Assembly (NCBI GenBank): GCA_965248805.1
Contig: CBDFKJ010000007.1
Location: forward strand, 372,001 to 436,000
Direction: 5' to 3'
DNA length: 64,000 nucleotides
DNA from: CBDFKJ01 sp965248805
Lineage (GTDB): Bacteria; Pseudomonadota; Alphaproteobacteria; UBA6615
The translations under genes were made by a program, and so were the position numbers. The notes beneath the pieces were generated by a model. The model was given only the letters and a program-made list of their open reading frames with translations. It ran no database searches and was not told where the DNA came from. This document shows positions 35,476 to 45,013 of the stretch, one piece after another. How positions within the stretch are numbered: the stretch's first letter is position 1; each line of letters starts with the position of its first letter.

Positions 35476-35873
35476 TTCGCACCTCGTGCCGGCGCGCCAA
35501 GCACCGCGCCGCATGTTGGCAGCGCAATGCATGCAAAGCCAGCATCGCGATTAATCGTTCCGCAAGCTGTTTCGCCGACTATGTCTGCACAGCCACGCTG
35601 ACGGTCCGGGGGCCGGCCCCGTGGTGGTTGAGGACGACAAGTAGTTGTCCCCGGCGGCGCCGGTGAGCATGAAGCGCAAACCCCCGGCGCCCCACCCGCG
35701 CGTAATCGTGCGCCCTCCGCTTCGTTGACGTTTCAATTATTCGCTAAATTGTCGCGACGGCGCACGTGCTCGTGGGCCAACGCCGACGCGGCCATATATG
35801 ATGCACACATGACTCGGGACTCACCGGCCGCAACAACGAACACACGTGCCGACCGCCGTGCGCGCGTGATGCC
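35476..35873. other. Intergenic stretch, likely divergent promoter region
   Basis: About 400 bp lie between the divergent membrane-protein and pduO genes. Two small open frames are present, but neither has a family pattern. A GC-rich inverted repeat (GGGGGCCGGCCCC, 35608-35620) may form a hairpin. Nothing else was recognised. Confidence 0.4.
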
Positions 35874-36437
35874 ATGGTTCGCCTGACGCGCATCTACACG
35901 CGCGGCGGTGACCAGGGAGAGACCTCGCTGGGCAGCGGCCGACGCGTCGCCAAGCATGACGTGCGGGTCTCTTCCTACGGGACCGTCGAGGAGGCCAACG
36001 CCATCATCGGCTTGGCGCGCCTGCATACCGCGGGCGACGACGACGACATGCTGGCGCGTGTACAAAATGACCTGTTCGACCTCGGCGCCGATCTGTGCGT
36101 GCCCGCCGGCGAGGCGCGAAAGGGCGGCGCGTTGCGCATCACCCCATCGCAGGTCAAACGCCTGGAGCAGGAAATCGATGCCATGAACGCGGCGCTGGAG
36201 CCGCTGGAGTCCTTCATCCTGCCCGGTGGATCGCCGCCGTCGGCGCAGGTGCACCACGCCCGCACGGTCGTCCGCCGCGCCGAACGGTTGATGTGCGAAC
36301 TGGCCGCCGTCGAGCCGGTGGAGCCGTCAGCCCTTCACTACATCAATCGATTGTCCGATCATCTTTTCGTGCTCGCCAGGCGGCTGAATGACAATGGCCG
36401 GGCGGACGTCCTGTGGCGTCCGGGCGGCACGCAGTGA
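35874..36437 (+). CDS. pduO: PduO-type cob(I)alamin adenosyltransferase
   Basis: This 187-residue enzyme makes adenosylcobalamin from cob(I)alamin and ATP. The ATP-binding N-terminus is MVRLTRIYTRGGDQGETSLG with VSSYGTVEEANAIIG. FILPGGSPPSAQVHHARTVV, RRAERLM and INRLSDHLFVLARRLND are family signatures. It supplies the cofactor for methylmalonyl-CoA mutase, whose broken gene is at 40878-42020, and heads the run toward the ETF genes. Confidence 0.95.
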   Translation: MVRLTRIYTRGGDQGETSLGSGRRVAKHDVRVSSYGTVEEANAIIGLARLHTAGDDDDMLARVQNDLFDLGADLCVPAGEARKGGALRITPSQVKRLEQEIDAMNAALEPLESFILPGGSPPSAQVHHARTVVRRAERLMCELAAVEPVEPSALHYINRLSDHLFVLARRLNDNGRADVLWRPGGTQ

Positions 36438-36515
36438 ATGCCGGCAGTCCGAATTGACAGGTGAATCGCCCGCGCTTAGCTTGCGCGCCCATTGCGGCGA
36501 CGCGGCGACACCGAC

Positions 36516-37265
36516 ATGAAAGTGCTCGTATCCGTCAAACGGGTCATCGACTACAACGTCAAGATACGCGTCAGCTCGGACCAAAAATCCGTCGAGACCG
36601 CGAACGTCAAGATGTCGATGAACCCGTTCGATGAAATTGCGCTCGAGGAAGCCGTGCGCTTGAAGGAGGCTGGTACGGCCAGCGAGATCATCGCCGTTTC
36701 GATGGGCGTCGCCCAATGCCAGGAGACGATCCGCACGGCGCTGGCCTTAGGCGCCGATCGCGGCATTCTGGTCGAAAGCGATATCGAGCTACAGCCGTTG
36801 GCGGTGGCCAAGCTTTTGGCGGCTCTGGTCGCGCGCGAGAAACCGGACCTGGTCATCACCGGCAAGCAGGCGATCGATGATGACAGCAATCAGACCGGCC
36901 AGATGTTGTCGGCGTTGCTCGGCTGGCCGCAAGCGACCTTCGCCTCGGAAATCGCCTTCGGTGACGGTAGCGCGCAAGTCGCGCGCGAAGTCGATGGCGG
37001 TCTGGAGACTATAGACGTCAATCTGCCGGCGGTCATGACGACGGATCTGCGCCTCAATGAGCCGCGCTATGCATCCCTGCCCAACATCATGAAGGCGAAG
37101 AAGAAGGCGATTGATCGCCTGACGCCCGATGAGCTGGGCATCGACGTGACGCCGCGCCTGACGACGCTAAAGGTCGAGGATCCGCCGCGACGGCAAGCCG
37201 GCGTCAAGCTCGCCACCGTCGCCGAACTGGTCGACCGGCTGCGCAACGAAGCCAAGGTCATCTGA
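36516..37265 (+). CDS. etfB: Electron transfer flavoprotein beta subunit
   Basis: This encodes 249 residues from ATG 36516 (MKVLVSVKRVIDYNVKIRV). ETF passes electrons from acyl-CoA dehydrogenases to the quinone pool. The AMP-binding region is VITGKQAIDDDSNQTGQMLS and the ETF-beta signature VDLPAVMTTDLRLNEPRYAS appears as VNLPAVMTTDLRLNEPRY. The stop overlaps the etfA ATG by one base, so the two are coupled. Confidence 0.96.
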   Translation: MKVLVSVKRVIDYNVKIRVSSDQKSVETANVKMSMNPFDEIALEEAVRLKEAGTASEIIAVSMGVAQCQETIRTALALGADRGILVESDIELQPLAVAKLLAALVAREKPDLVITGKQAIDDDSNQTGQMLSALLGWPQATFASEIAFGDGSAQVAREVDGGLETIDVNLPAVMTTDLRLNEPRYASLPNIMKAKKKAIDRLTPDELGIDVTPRLTTLKVEDPPRRQAGVKLATVAELVDRLRNEAKVI

Positions 37266-38227
37266 TGGATCTGCTGGTCGTCGCCGAGCATGACAATGCG
37301 TCGCTGAAGCAGGCGACGCTGCACACGGTCACCGCCGCGCACGAGATCGCATCTCATACCGGCGGCGCGATCGCCGTTCTGGTGGCCGGCGATGGCTGTG
37401 ACGCCGCCGCCGCCGCGGCCTCCACGGTCGAAGGCGTCAGCCGCGTCTTGGCCGCCGAGGCGCCGCATTATCAACACCCGTTGGCCGAGAACCTGGCGGC
37501 GTTGATCGCCGACCTCGCGACCAACTATTCGCACACGCTCGCGCCGGCGACGACCTTCGGCAAGAACGTCATGCCGCGCGTGTCTGCGCTGATGGACATG
37601 CAACAGATATCCGATGTCTCCGCCGTGGTCGATGGCGAGACTTTCGTGCGCCCCATCTATGCCGGTAATGCGCTGGCGACAGTGCGCTCCGCCGACGCAC
37701 ACAAGATCATAACCGTGCGCACGACATCGTTCGAGGCGATGCCGGCCACAGACGGCGCGGCGCAGCGTGAGACCATTGACGCCGCGGCTGATACCGGGCT
37801 GTCACGGTTCGTCGGCATGCGTGAGTCGGGCGGCGACCGGCCCGAGCTGACCTCGGCGCGGGTTGTGATTTCCGGTGGGCGCGGACTGGGCTCCGCCGAG
37901 AACTTCAAGCTGCTGGAGCCGATCGCGGAAAAGCTGGGCGCGGCGCTAGGCGCCTCGCGCGCCGCCGTCGACGCCGGCTACGTCCCCAATGATTGGCAGG
38001 TTGGGCAAACAGGCAAGGTCGTGGCGCCCGAGCTGTACGTTGCCGTGGGCATTTCCGGTGCGATCCAGCACCTCGCGGGCATGAAGGACAGCAAGGTGAT
38101 CGTCGCCATCAACAAGGACGAGGAAGCGCCGATCTTCCAGATCGCGAACTACGGCCTGGTGTCCGACCTGTTCGACGTTCTGCCGAAGCTCGATGCTGAA
38201 CTCGGAAAAACGGTAACGCGCACATGA
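37265..38227 (+). CDS. etfA: Electron transfer flavoprotein alpha subunit
   Basis: This 320-residue partner of EtfB carries the FAD. The C-terminal FAD-binding domain has VVISGGRGLGSAENFKLLEP, GASRAAVDAGYVPNDWQVGQ, TGKVVAPELYVAVGISGAIQ and VIVAINKDEEAPIF. The stop overlaps the start of the 3-hydroxybutyryl-CoA dehydrogenase gene (ATGA), giving an etfB-etfA-hbd operon for fatty-acid or butyrate oxidation. Confidence 0.97.
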   Translation: MDLLVVAEHDNASLKQATLHTVTAAHEIASHTGGAIAVLVAGDGCDAAAAAASTVEGVSRVLAAEAPHYQHPLAENLAALIADLATNYSHTLAPATTFGKNVMPRVSALMDMQQISDVSAVVDGETFVRPIYAGNALATVRSADAHKIITVRTTSFEAMPATDGAAQRETIDAAADTGLSRFVGMRESGGDRPELTSARVVISGGRGLGSAENFKLLEPIAEKLGAALGASRAAVDAGYVPNDWQVGQTGKVVAPELYVAVGISGAIQHLAGMKDSKVIVAINKDEEAPIFQIANYGLVSDLFDVLPKLDAELGKTVTRT

Positions 38228-39102
38228 CCGACATCAAATCCATCGGCGTCATCGGCGCCGGACAAATGGGCAACGGTATTGCGCATGTTTGCGCGCTGGC
38301 CGGCCATGACGTGAAGCTCATGGATGTAGACGGCGAGCGCGCGCGCCGAGCGCGAGACATCATCGCCGGCAATATGGATCGGCAAGCCAAGCGGGGTCGC
38401 ATCACCGCCGATGCCAAGGACGCGGCGCTGGCGCGCATCACCACGGGCGAGACGCTGCAGCACGTCGCCGGCTGCGACATGGTCATCGAAGCGGCGGCCG
38501 AAAACGAAAAGGTCAAGGTCGGTATTTTCGCCGAGTTGTGCCCGTTGCTCGGCGACAAGACGCTGATCGCCACCAACACGTCATCGATACCGATCACCCG
38601 GCTGGCGGCCAAGACCGACCGGCCGAGCAAGTTCATGGGCATGCACTTCATGAACCCGGTGCCGGTGATGCAATTGGTCGAGCTGATCCGCGGCCTCGCT
38701 ACCGACGACGAGACGTTTCAAGCGATCAAGAGGCTGGCCGAATCCCTCGACAAGACCGTCGCCGTATCGGAGGACTTCCCGGCGTTCATCGTCAACCGGA
38801 TCCTGCTGCCGATGATCAACGAGGCGGTCTACACGCTTTACGAAGGCGTCGGTTCGGTGGACGCCATCGACACCGCACTCAGGCTCGGCGCCAATCATCC
38901 GATGGGGCCGCTGGAATTGGCCGATTTCATCGGACTGGATACGTGCCTGGCGGTGATGCAGGTTCTGTATGACGGACTCGCGGACTCGAAATATCGGCCC
39001 TGCCCGCTCCTGACCAAGTATGTCGAGGCCGGCTGGCTGGGTCGGAAAACCGGCCGCGGTTTCTACGACTATTCCGGCGACGAGCCGATGCCAACGCGCT
39101 AG
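38224..39102 (+). CDS. hbd: 3-Hydroxybutyryl-CoA dehydrogenase
   Basis: This 292-residue NAD-dependent dehydrogenase interconverts 3-hydroxybutyryl-CoA and acetoacetyl-CoA. The Rossmann motif is IGVIGAGQMGNGIAHVCALA. The catalytic region has NTSSIPITRLA and MGMHFMNPVPVMQLVELIRG (the HFMNP motif), and the C-terminal domain has FIVNRILLPMINEAV and HPMGPLELADFIGLD. It is translationally coupled to etfA. Confidence 0.96.
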   Translation: MTDIKSIGVIGAGQMGNGIAHVCALAGHDVKLMDVDGERARRARDIIAGNMDRQAKRGRITADAKDAALARITTGETLQHVAGCDMVIEAAAENEKVKVGIFAELCPLLGDKTLIATNTSSIPITRLAAKTDRPSKFMGMHFMNPVPVMQLVELIRGLATDDETFQAIKRLAESLDKTVAVSEDFPAFIVNRILLPMINEAVYTLYEGVGSVDAIDTALRLGANHPMGPLELADFIGLDTCLAVMQVLYDGLADSKYRPCPLLTKYVEAGWLGRKTGRGFYDYSGDEPMPTR

Positions 39103-39117
39103 CCGCGTCGACCCTCG

Positions 39118-39591
39118 ATGGCTCTTCCGGCACGCGCACAGCAGGTCCAAGACGCCCTGACCGCTGCCGGCCACGCCCACCAAGTCGTCGAGATGCCTGA
39201 GAGCACGCGGACGGCAGCGGACGCGGCGCGGGCCTGCGGCTGCGATGTGGCCCAGATCGCCAAGTCACTGATCTTTCGCGGCGCAAGCACCGGCGACGCC
39301 ATTCTCGTGATCACCAGCGGCGCCCATCGGGTGCACGAAGCGCGGTTGGGAAAGGAACTCGGCGAGCCGCTGGCGCGCGCCGACGCCGACTTTGTTCGCG
39401 AGCAAACGGGTTTCACTATCGGCGGTGTGCCGCCGCTGGCGCATGCGCGTCCAATCAACACGATCATCGATCAAGCGCTGCTGGATCACTGCGAGATCTG
39501 GGCGGCGGCGGGAACGCCGCGCTGCGTGTTCAAGCTTTCGCCTGCGGAGCTCGCGGCCATGACCGGCGGTCGTGTCATGGCGGTCAGCTAG
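39118..39591 (+). CDS. YbaK/EbsC-family aminoacyl-tRNA deacylase
   Basis: This 157-residue YbaK-type protein probably removes mischarged amino acids from tRNA. Family features are VAQIAKSLIFRGASTGDAIL, RLGKELGEPLARADADFV and TGFTIGGVPPLAHARP. The exact tRNA substrate (for example Cys-tRNA-Pro) cannot be read from sequence. It follows hbd by 15 bp. Confidence 0.88.
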   Translation: MALPARAQQVQDALTAAGHAHQVVEMPESTRTAADAARACGCDVAQIAKSLIFRGASTGDAILVITSGAHRVHEARLGKELGEPLARADADFVREQTGFTIGGVPPLAHARPINTIIDQALLDHCEIWAAAGTPRCVFKLSPAELAAMTGGRVMAVS

Positions 39592-39598
39592 CGCGCCG

Positions 39599-40999
39599 CT
39601 ACAGGCGGTTGGTCGCCTTCGACAGTGCCAGATAGATCTTGCCGACATCGGCCGTAAGCAGACTGATGGAGAGCAGATCCTCGGGATCGTTCTCCGCCGC
39701 CTGGCGCAGCAGCCGTTCGAATTGGGTGATGAATCGGATCGCGTGCGGGCGGAACGAATCGTCATCGTTTATGCGCTCGCGCAGCGCCTCGACCAAGTCC
39801 GTATCCTTGATCTGATTGGCCAGGTGGCGCACGGCGCCGGCGCGGTCACCGGCCGAGAAGCGCCGCCAAATCGCACGCGGCACGCCGCCGCTCAGCACCT
39901 TGTCGAGATCGACCGCCGTCGACGCCAGGTCATCCATCACCACATTGGCGCTGCGCAGAAACGTGCCGCGCCGCACGCTGTCTTCGGCCGCCCGCAGCGC
40001 CTCCCCATAACGCCCGAAGCTATCGGCAATCGGCTGCACCTGCTGCAACGATTCGTCCAGCGCTGCCAACATCTCGGTGATGTGCGTCTCCAACGCGGTA
40101 CGTAACACGTCGGCGCGACCCTCCAGGGTGCCGGCCACGCCGTCGAACGACTCTGTCTGATCACGCAGTGCCTTGCCCGCGGCATCGGTGCGGCGCACGG
40201 TTTCATAGCCGGCCTCCTGCAACTGCACCACATAGCCGGAAAGTGCGCCTTTCAGCTGCTTCAGCTTGACGACCACGGTGTCGGCGGTGAGGACGGCGGC
40301 CCGGCCCTGAGACTTCAGAGTATCGCCGACCACCTGCACCGCGGTGCGTACGGCCCCGACGGCGGTTTCGACATCATCGCGTTGTCGGGTCAGCGCACCC
40401 GCCGTTGCCTCTGCGGCGGCGTCGGCCTCGGCGGCAGCCGATCCCAGCGCAGCGCGAACGCCTTCCAGACCGGTGTGCGCCGTGCCGATGCGTTCGACCG
40501 CCGTATCCAGATCACGATTGAGCTGCGACAGCCGCTCGGCGGCGGCGGTGACCGAATGCGCCACGCGCCCGTCGACGTCGGATGCCGCGTCGAGGTCTTC
40601 ACGGATGCTGCGCGTGTGTGCCGCCACCGACTCTGCGGTACGGGCGATGCTCGAATTGCTGGTCGAAAGGCGGCGCACGAGCGCATCGGCATGGGCATCG
40701 AAGTCGGCCAGGAGCTTGGTGGCGAGGCTCTGGCGCTGCGTGAGGGCGTCACGCACGGCCTTGCCGCGCTCGTCGGCATCCGCCAGCGCCGCGGCAAAGG
40801 CCGCGTTCTGCTCTTGGAGGTTCGGTCCCGCTGTGTCCCAGCTCGCGGCCGCCCGTTCCGCCACTTGCTCCAAGGCGCAGAATGAGCTGGGTGTTGCGCG
40901 CCACCCGCGCCGAAGTCTCGCTCGGCAACGCCAGGGCCTCGTCGAAGGCGTTGGTGTGCAGCGATTGAGTACCGCCCAGTACGGCCGCCAGCGCTTCAT
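39599..40999 (-). CDS. Coiled-coil protein, N-terminus replaced by antisense mutase sequence
   Basis: From about 40877 down, the frame encodes a long alanine-rich helical protein (AERAAASWDTAGPNLQEQNA, ERLSQLNRDLDTAVERIGTA and further heptads) with a conserved C-terminal domain (VLSGGVPRAIWRRFSAGDRA and LSISLLTADVGKIYLALSKA). The function is unknown. Upstream of 40877 the open frame continues to an ATG at 40999, but that stretch is an out-of-frame copy of the methylmalonyl-CoA mutase gene on the same strand. The native N-terminus, possibly membrane-anchored, is missing. Confidence 0.65.
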   Translation of the reverse strand: MKRWRPYWAVLNRCTPTPSTRPWRCRARLRRGWRATPSSFCALEQVAERAAASWDTAGPNLQEQNAAFAAALADADERGKAVRDALTQRQSLATKLLADFDAHADALVRRLSTSNSSIARTAESVAAHTRSIREDLDAASDVDGRVAHSVTAAAERLSQLNRDLDTAVERIGTAHTGLEGVRAALGSAAAEADAAAEATAGALTRQRDDVETAVGAVRTAVQVVGDTLKSQGRAAVLTADTVVVKLKQLKGALSGYVVQLQEAGYETVRRTDAAGKALRDQTESFDGVAGTLEGRADVLRTALETHITEMLAALDESLQQVQPIADSFGRYGEALRAAEDSVRRGTFLRSANVVMDDLASTAVDLDKVLSGGVPRAIWRRFSAGDRAGAVRHLANQIKDTDLVEALRERINDDDSFRPHAIRFITQFERLLRQAAENDPEDLLSISLLTADVGKIYLALSKATNRL

Positions 41000-42020
41000 A
41001 GGCGGTGCGCACGATGTTGTTGTAGGGATCCTGCTCTGTCAGTGAGACGCCCGAGGTCTGGCAATGGGTGCGCAGCATCAGGCTGCGCGGATCGGCGGGC
41101 GAGAAGTTTCGTGCCATCAGCCGCGCCCACAACGTGTGCGCCGCGCGCAGCTTGGCGACCTCGGCGAAGATATCCATGCCGATGCCGAAGAAGAAGCTCA
41201 AGCGTGGAGCGAAGTCATCGACCTTCAACCCGCGACCGAGCGCGGCGCGCACGTAATCGAGCCCGTCGGCGACGGTGTAGGCAAGCTCCTGCACGGTCAT
41301 CGCACCGGCCTCCTGCATATGATAGCCGGAGATCGAGATCGCGTTGAAGCGCGGCAGGTGGCGCACGCCATAGGCGATGATGTCGGCAACAATGCGCATC
41401 GATGGCTCGGGCGGGTAGATGTAGGTGTTGCGCGCCATGAACTCTTTCAGAATGTCATTCTGGATGGTGCCTTCGAGCACGTCCTGGGCGACACCGCTCT
41501 CCTCGGCGGCGACGATGAAGGCAGCGAGTATCGGCAGCACGGCGCCGCTCATGGTCATCGACACGCTGACGTCGCGGAGCGGAATCCCGTCGAACAGGAT
41601 CTTCATGTCCTCGACGCTGTCGATGGCGACGCCCGCCTTGCCGACATCACCGATCACCCGCGGGTGATCGCTGTCGAAGCCGCGATGCGTGGCCAGGTCG
41701 AAGGCCACCGACAGGCCGGTCTGTCCCGCCGCCAGCGCCCGGCGATAGAACGCGTTGGTATCCTCGGCCGTGGAGAAGCCGCCGTATTGGCGGATGGTCC
41801 AGGGTCGGCCCGCGTACATGGTCGCGCGCGGCCCGCGCGTAAACGGCGCAAAGCCCGGCAGCGTGTCCAGCCCGTCCATGCCGTCGAGATCTTCGGCGGT
41901 GTACAGAGGCTGGATCGCAAGGCCGTCGGCCGCGCCGAGATCGTCCGCAGCAGCAGCCTTGAGTTCGCGCGCCGCCAGTCGGCGCCATCCGCTTAGAGTC
42001 CGCTTGGGAAATTCGTCCAT
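40878..42020 (-). pseudogene. Methylmalonyl-CoA mutase large subunit, C-terminal half missing
   Basis: This gene, from ATG 42020 (MDEFPKRTLSGWRRLAAREL), matches the substrate-binding barrel of methylmalonyl-CoA mutase: TLPGFAPFTRGPRATMYAGR, RQYGGFSTAEDTNAFYRRAL, GTIQNDILKEFMARNTYIYP, ISISGYHMQEAGA and GGTQSLHTNAFDEALALP. It ends after ARNTQLIL, about 381 of roughly 710 residues, at a junction with the coiled-coil gene. The C-terminal B12-binding domain (DxHxxG) is absent, so no activity is expected. The frame stays open to 40749 with unrelated sequence. Confidence 0.88.
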
Positions 42021-42136
42021 TGCCGCCTCAACGACTCGGCGGCGGCAGTATATCGGAGCCGATCGCGCTGATCACGCCGCGTCGGTCCACGCGGCCGGGC
42101 CGTCTACTGCGCTTTATCGGCCACGCAAAGCTCCTA

Positions 42137-43596
42137 TAGCAGCCCGGTGATGAAGTCGCGCTTTGATCAATCGGTTTCGGGGGCGACGATGATGATGATA
42201 ACGAGCATGGCTGGTTTGCCTTCGATGTTCGCCACGATGGCGATCGCCAGGGCAGCATCGAACTGAATAACGAACAAAAGGGTGCTCTTTGCACTCGCAG
42301 CCCCCCTCGGCGTGCCTGATCCGAACAGCGCGCGCATCAGAATGCCGAGATTGAACCCGGCGACATGGATCAGGTAGCGTTTGTGGACGTTCTCGCGCGC
42401 CCGCAGCAACGCGCGGCGCATGCCGCCACGGTCGAGGACATGGGCGAAGCTGCGCTCGACCATCTCACCGCGCCTGCGCATGGCGTTCCGCGCGACGCCG
42501 GACTTCAATCGCGCCCGGTTGGCGTAGACAGCCTGACGTGCCGCCTGGTCGCCATGCCAGCGCAGATAGCCGTTGGCGGGCTCCGGCTCGGAGATCCGCG
42601 TTTTCCAGACGCCGCCGTCGAGGTCTTTCAGCCCCTCGCGTGAATGATAGCCCTTGTCGCCAACGAGACCGCAGGGCTCTGCCCGTGTTGGAGCCAGGCC
42701 GACCTCGGCGAGGTTGCGCGCGGCCGCCTCCAGCGTCCCAGGCAAAGTCGTCGTGTCGCCTTCATCGGCTGGATAGATCGGTGCCGCAACGATGACGCCG
42801 GTGTCGAGATCGACCGCGTGCTCGGGCTTGTAGGCCAGATGCGTGGTGCCGTCCTTCATCCGCGCGATCTTCGCATCAGGATCGGTCGGGCTCGTCCAAT
42901 CCTTGTTCGAAAGCTTCTTGCCCTTCCGCCGGCGATCGAGCCGGACGAGGTCGTCGATCGTCGGCGTTTCGACGCCACTCTCCTTCGCCATTTGCGTCAG
43001 CATCTCGCGATAGGTCTCGCCGCTATCGCGCCGCACGATGGCTCGCAGGGCGGCGTTGGCTTCCATCGTCGAGCCGTCGACGCCGATCCGCTCGCCCTTC
43101 ACCAGGCCGCGCGCGGCGACGAGAGCCAGAACCCAGTCGAAAACCTTTTCATGGACCTCGTGCGGCAGCCGGCCGCGCGTCTTCGACAACCAGGAATGAT
43201 CGGGAACCTTGTCCCGGTTCGCCAACCGCAGAAACGCGCGAAGCGACAGCGAATCCGAACAGCGCCAAGCGATGCCGCGCTCGCTGCCGATGCCCTCGAA
43301 ATAGCCGATCATGTGCATCCGGAAATAACGCCCCGGCGGCAGCGAAGGAGCCCCCATCCGAGGTGCGTAGTATGGCTTGCACGTCGCCTCCACGAAGCCG
43401 TCAAAGCCAGACTCGGTCAGCAACTCATGCAGCCGGTCGAAAAACGCGTGTCCAGGCGAACGCGGCATCTCCGCCCATGTCACCACGAGGTCACCCTGAA
43501 CCTCGCTCTGTCGTCTCAATGCCATCGCACGACGCCCGTCTAAATCTCTATGTTCAGACAGAATCAGACACGCCGGACTTCGTCAACGGGCTGTTA
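42137..43596 (-). mobile_element. IS1182-family insertion sequence
   Basis: Imperfect inverted repeats at 42137-42157 (TAGCAGCCCGGTGATGAAGT...) and 43576-43596 match at 17 of 21 positions and enclose one IS1182 transposase gene. The element lies between the divergent mutase fragment and meaB, with its right end eight bases before the meaB start, so it may have removed the native meaB promoter. Confidence 0.85.
42167..43525 (-). CDS. IS1182-family transposase
   Basis: This 452-residue DDE transposase has an N-terminal DUF772 region (FFDRLHELLTESGFDGFVEA, ERGIAWRCSDSLSLRAFLRL). The catalytic core has RIGVDGSTMEANAALRAIVR, then LVGDKGYHSREGLKDL and MVERSFAHVLDRGGMRRALL with the last acidic residue. 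It appears complete, ending in a hydrophobic tail (IAIVANIEGKPAMLVIII). Confidence 0.92.
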   Translation of the reverse strand: MALRRQSEVQGDLVVTWAEMPRSPGHAFFDRLHELLTESGFDGFVEATCKPYYAPRMGAPSLPPGRYFRMHMIGYFEGIGSERGIAWRCSDSLSLRAFLRLANRDKVPDHSWLSKTRGRLPHEVHEKVFDWVLALVAARGLVKGERIGVDGSTMEANAALRAIVRRDSGETYREMLTQMAKESGVETPTIDDLVRLDRRRKGKKLSNKDWTSPTDPDAKIARMKDGTTHLAYKPEHAVDLDTGVIVAAPIYPADEGDTTTLPGTLEAAARNLAEVGLAPTRAEPCGLVGDKGYHSREGLKDLDGGVWKTRISEPEPANGYLRWHGDQAARQAVYANRARLKSGVARNAMRRRGEMVERSFAHVLDRGGMRRALLRARENVHKRYLIHVAGFNLGILMRALFGSGTPRGAASAKSTLLFVIQFDAALAIAIVANIEGKPAMLVIIIIVAPETD

Positions 43597-43604
43597 GTCG
43601 CGGC

Positions 43605-44585
43605 GTGAGCGATGACACCGCACATCTGGTCGCGGCGTTGCGCGGCGGCGACCGGCGGGCCCTGGCGCGGGCCATCACCCTCGTCGAGTCCAGCCGCCGC
43701 GACGGCCGCGCTGCCATTGAACAGCTCCTGGCCGAAATCGCACCGCACGCCGGCGGCGCCCTGCGCATCGGCATATCCGGGGCGCCTGGCGTCGGCAAAT
43801 CGACGCTGATCGAAGCGCTTGGCGCCCACATCCTCGACCGCGGCCACAGACTGGCGGTGCTTGCCGTCGATCCGTCGTCACAGATCTCCGGCGGCTCAAT
43901 CCTGGCCGACAAGACCCGCATGGCGCGCCTGGCGAACGACGCCCGCGCCTTCGTGCGGCCATCGCCGGCGCGGGAGGTGCTAGGCGGCGTCGCGCGGCGC
44001 ACGCGCAAGGCGATGGCCGTGAGCGAGGCCGCTGGCTTCGACGTTGTGATCGTGGAGACGGTCCGCGTCGGTCAGTCCGAAACGGCGGTCGCGGACATGG
44101 TCGACATGGTCGTGTTGCTGCTGGCGCCGGCGGCCGGCGACGAGCTGCAGGGCATGAAGCGCGGCATCCTCGAACTCGCCGATCTGATCGCCGTCACCAA
44201 GGCCGATGGCGAGTTGAAAGCAGCCTCCGACCGAGCCGCGGCCGCGTTCGCGCCGGTCCTGGTCCTGCTGCGGCAACGCCATGACGAATGGCCGGCGCGC
44301 GTAACGACCGTGTCTGCAACGGACCCGGAGTCCGTTTCGGCATTGTGGCTGCAAATTGAGGCCTTCGCCGAGGCTAGCGAGCCAATACGCGACGTACGTC
44401 GGCGCGACCAAGCCCGCGCCTGGCTGTGGCGCGAGATCGACGAGGGCCTGCGCTATGCGTTTCGGGCCGATCCCGGCGTCGCGCGCCTGATCGCCCCCCT
44501 TGAGCTTCAGGTCGAAGCCGGCGAAATCACGCCGCACCATGCCGCCGAACGGATTCTCGCCGCCTTTCGCGAACCGCCCGGCTGA
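43605..44585 (+). CDS. meaB: Methylmalonyl-CoA mutase-associated GTPase MeaB
   Basis: This 326-residue G3E-type GTPase guards B12 loading and integrity of methylmalonyl-CoA mutase. Walker A is ISGAPGVGKSTLIEAL. VDPSSQISGGSILADKTRMA and FVRPSPAREVLGGVARRT are family signatures, with ETVRVGQSETAVADMVD as switch region (ETVGVGQSE is usual, here ETVRVGQSE). The start GTG 43605 lies right after the IS1182 right end. With the mutase broken here, it may serve another mutase elsewhere in the genome. Confidence 0.94.
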   Translation: MSDDTAHLVAALRGGDRRALARAITLVESSRRDGRAAIEQLLAEIAPHAGGALRIGISGAPGVGKSTLIEALGAHILDRGHRLAVLAVDPSSQISGGSILADKTRMARLANDARAFVRPSPAREVLGGVARRTRKAMAVSEAAGFDVVIVETVRVGQSETAVADMVDMVVLLLAPAAGDELQGMKRGILELADLIAVTKADGELKAASDRAAAAFAPVLVLLRQRHDEWPARVTTVSATDPESVSALWLQIEAFAEASEPIRDVRRRDQARAWLWREIDEGLRYAFRADPGVARLIAPLELQVEAGEITPHHAAERILAAFREPPG

Positions 44586-44673
44586 GCGCAACCGCTTTCC
44601 GGCGCGCGCTTGACGATGGCGGCCGCATTGCCTACAAACCGCGCTGTTTCCCGGATCGGCAAGGATCGCGACT

Positions 44674-44961
44674 ATGGCGCGGCGGTGCGTAATAACCGGC
44701 AAGGGTGTGCAGAGCGGCAACAACGTCTCGCACGCCAACAACAGGACGCGGCGGCGGTTTCTGCCCAATCTGCAGAAGGCCTCGCTGTATAGCGACGCCT
44801 TGGATGAAAAGATCTCGCTGCGCCTGTCCACCAATGGCATTCGGACGATCGAACAGAAGGGCGGTCTCGATTCCTGGCTGGCCGCCAAGCCGGCGCGTGA
44901 GTTGCCGTCCGATCTCCGCCGGCTGAAGAAGCGACTGGACAAGGCGCGCGCCGAGGCCTGA
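44674..44961 (+). CDS. rpmB: 50S ribosomal protein L28
   Basis: This 95-residue ribosomal protein has the typical start MARRCVITGKGVQSGNNVSH, then NRTRRRFLPNLQKASLYSDA and LRLSTNGIRTIEQKGGLDSW. The longer C-terminal basic tail is usual in alphaproteobacteria. An intrinsic terminator follows at 44991. Confidence 0.97.
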   Translation: MARRCVITGKGVQSGNNVSHANNRTRRRFLPNLQKASLYSDALDEKISLRLSTNGIRTIEQKGGLDSWLAAKPARELPSDLRRLKKRLDKARAEA

Positions 44962-44990
44962 ACAGGCGCCCAGCTGCCCGGTTGCAAGCG

Positions 44991-45013
44991 GCCCGCCCTA
45001 GGCGGGCTTTTTC
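44991..45013 (+). terminator. Intrinsic terminator after rpmB
   Basis: Stem GCCCGCC (44991-44997) pairs with GGCGGGC (45001-45007) across the loop CTA, followed directly by TTTTTC. It lies 30 bp after the rpmB stop and 31 bp before the next gene. Confidence 0.88.
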
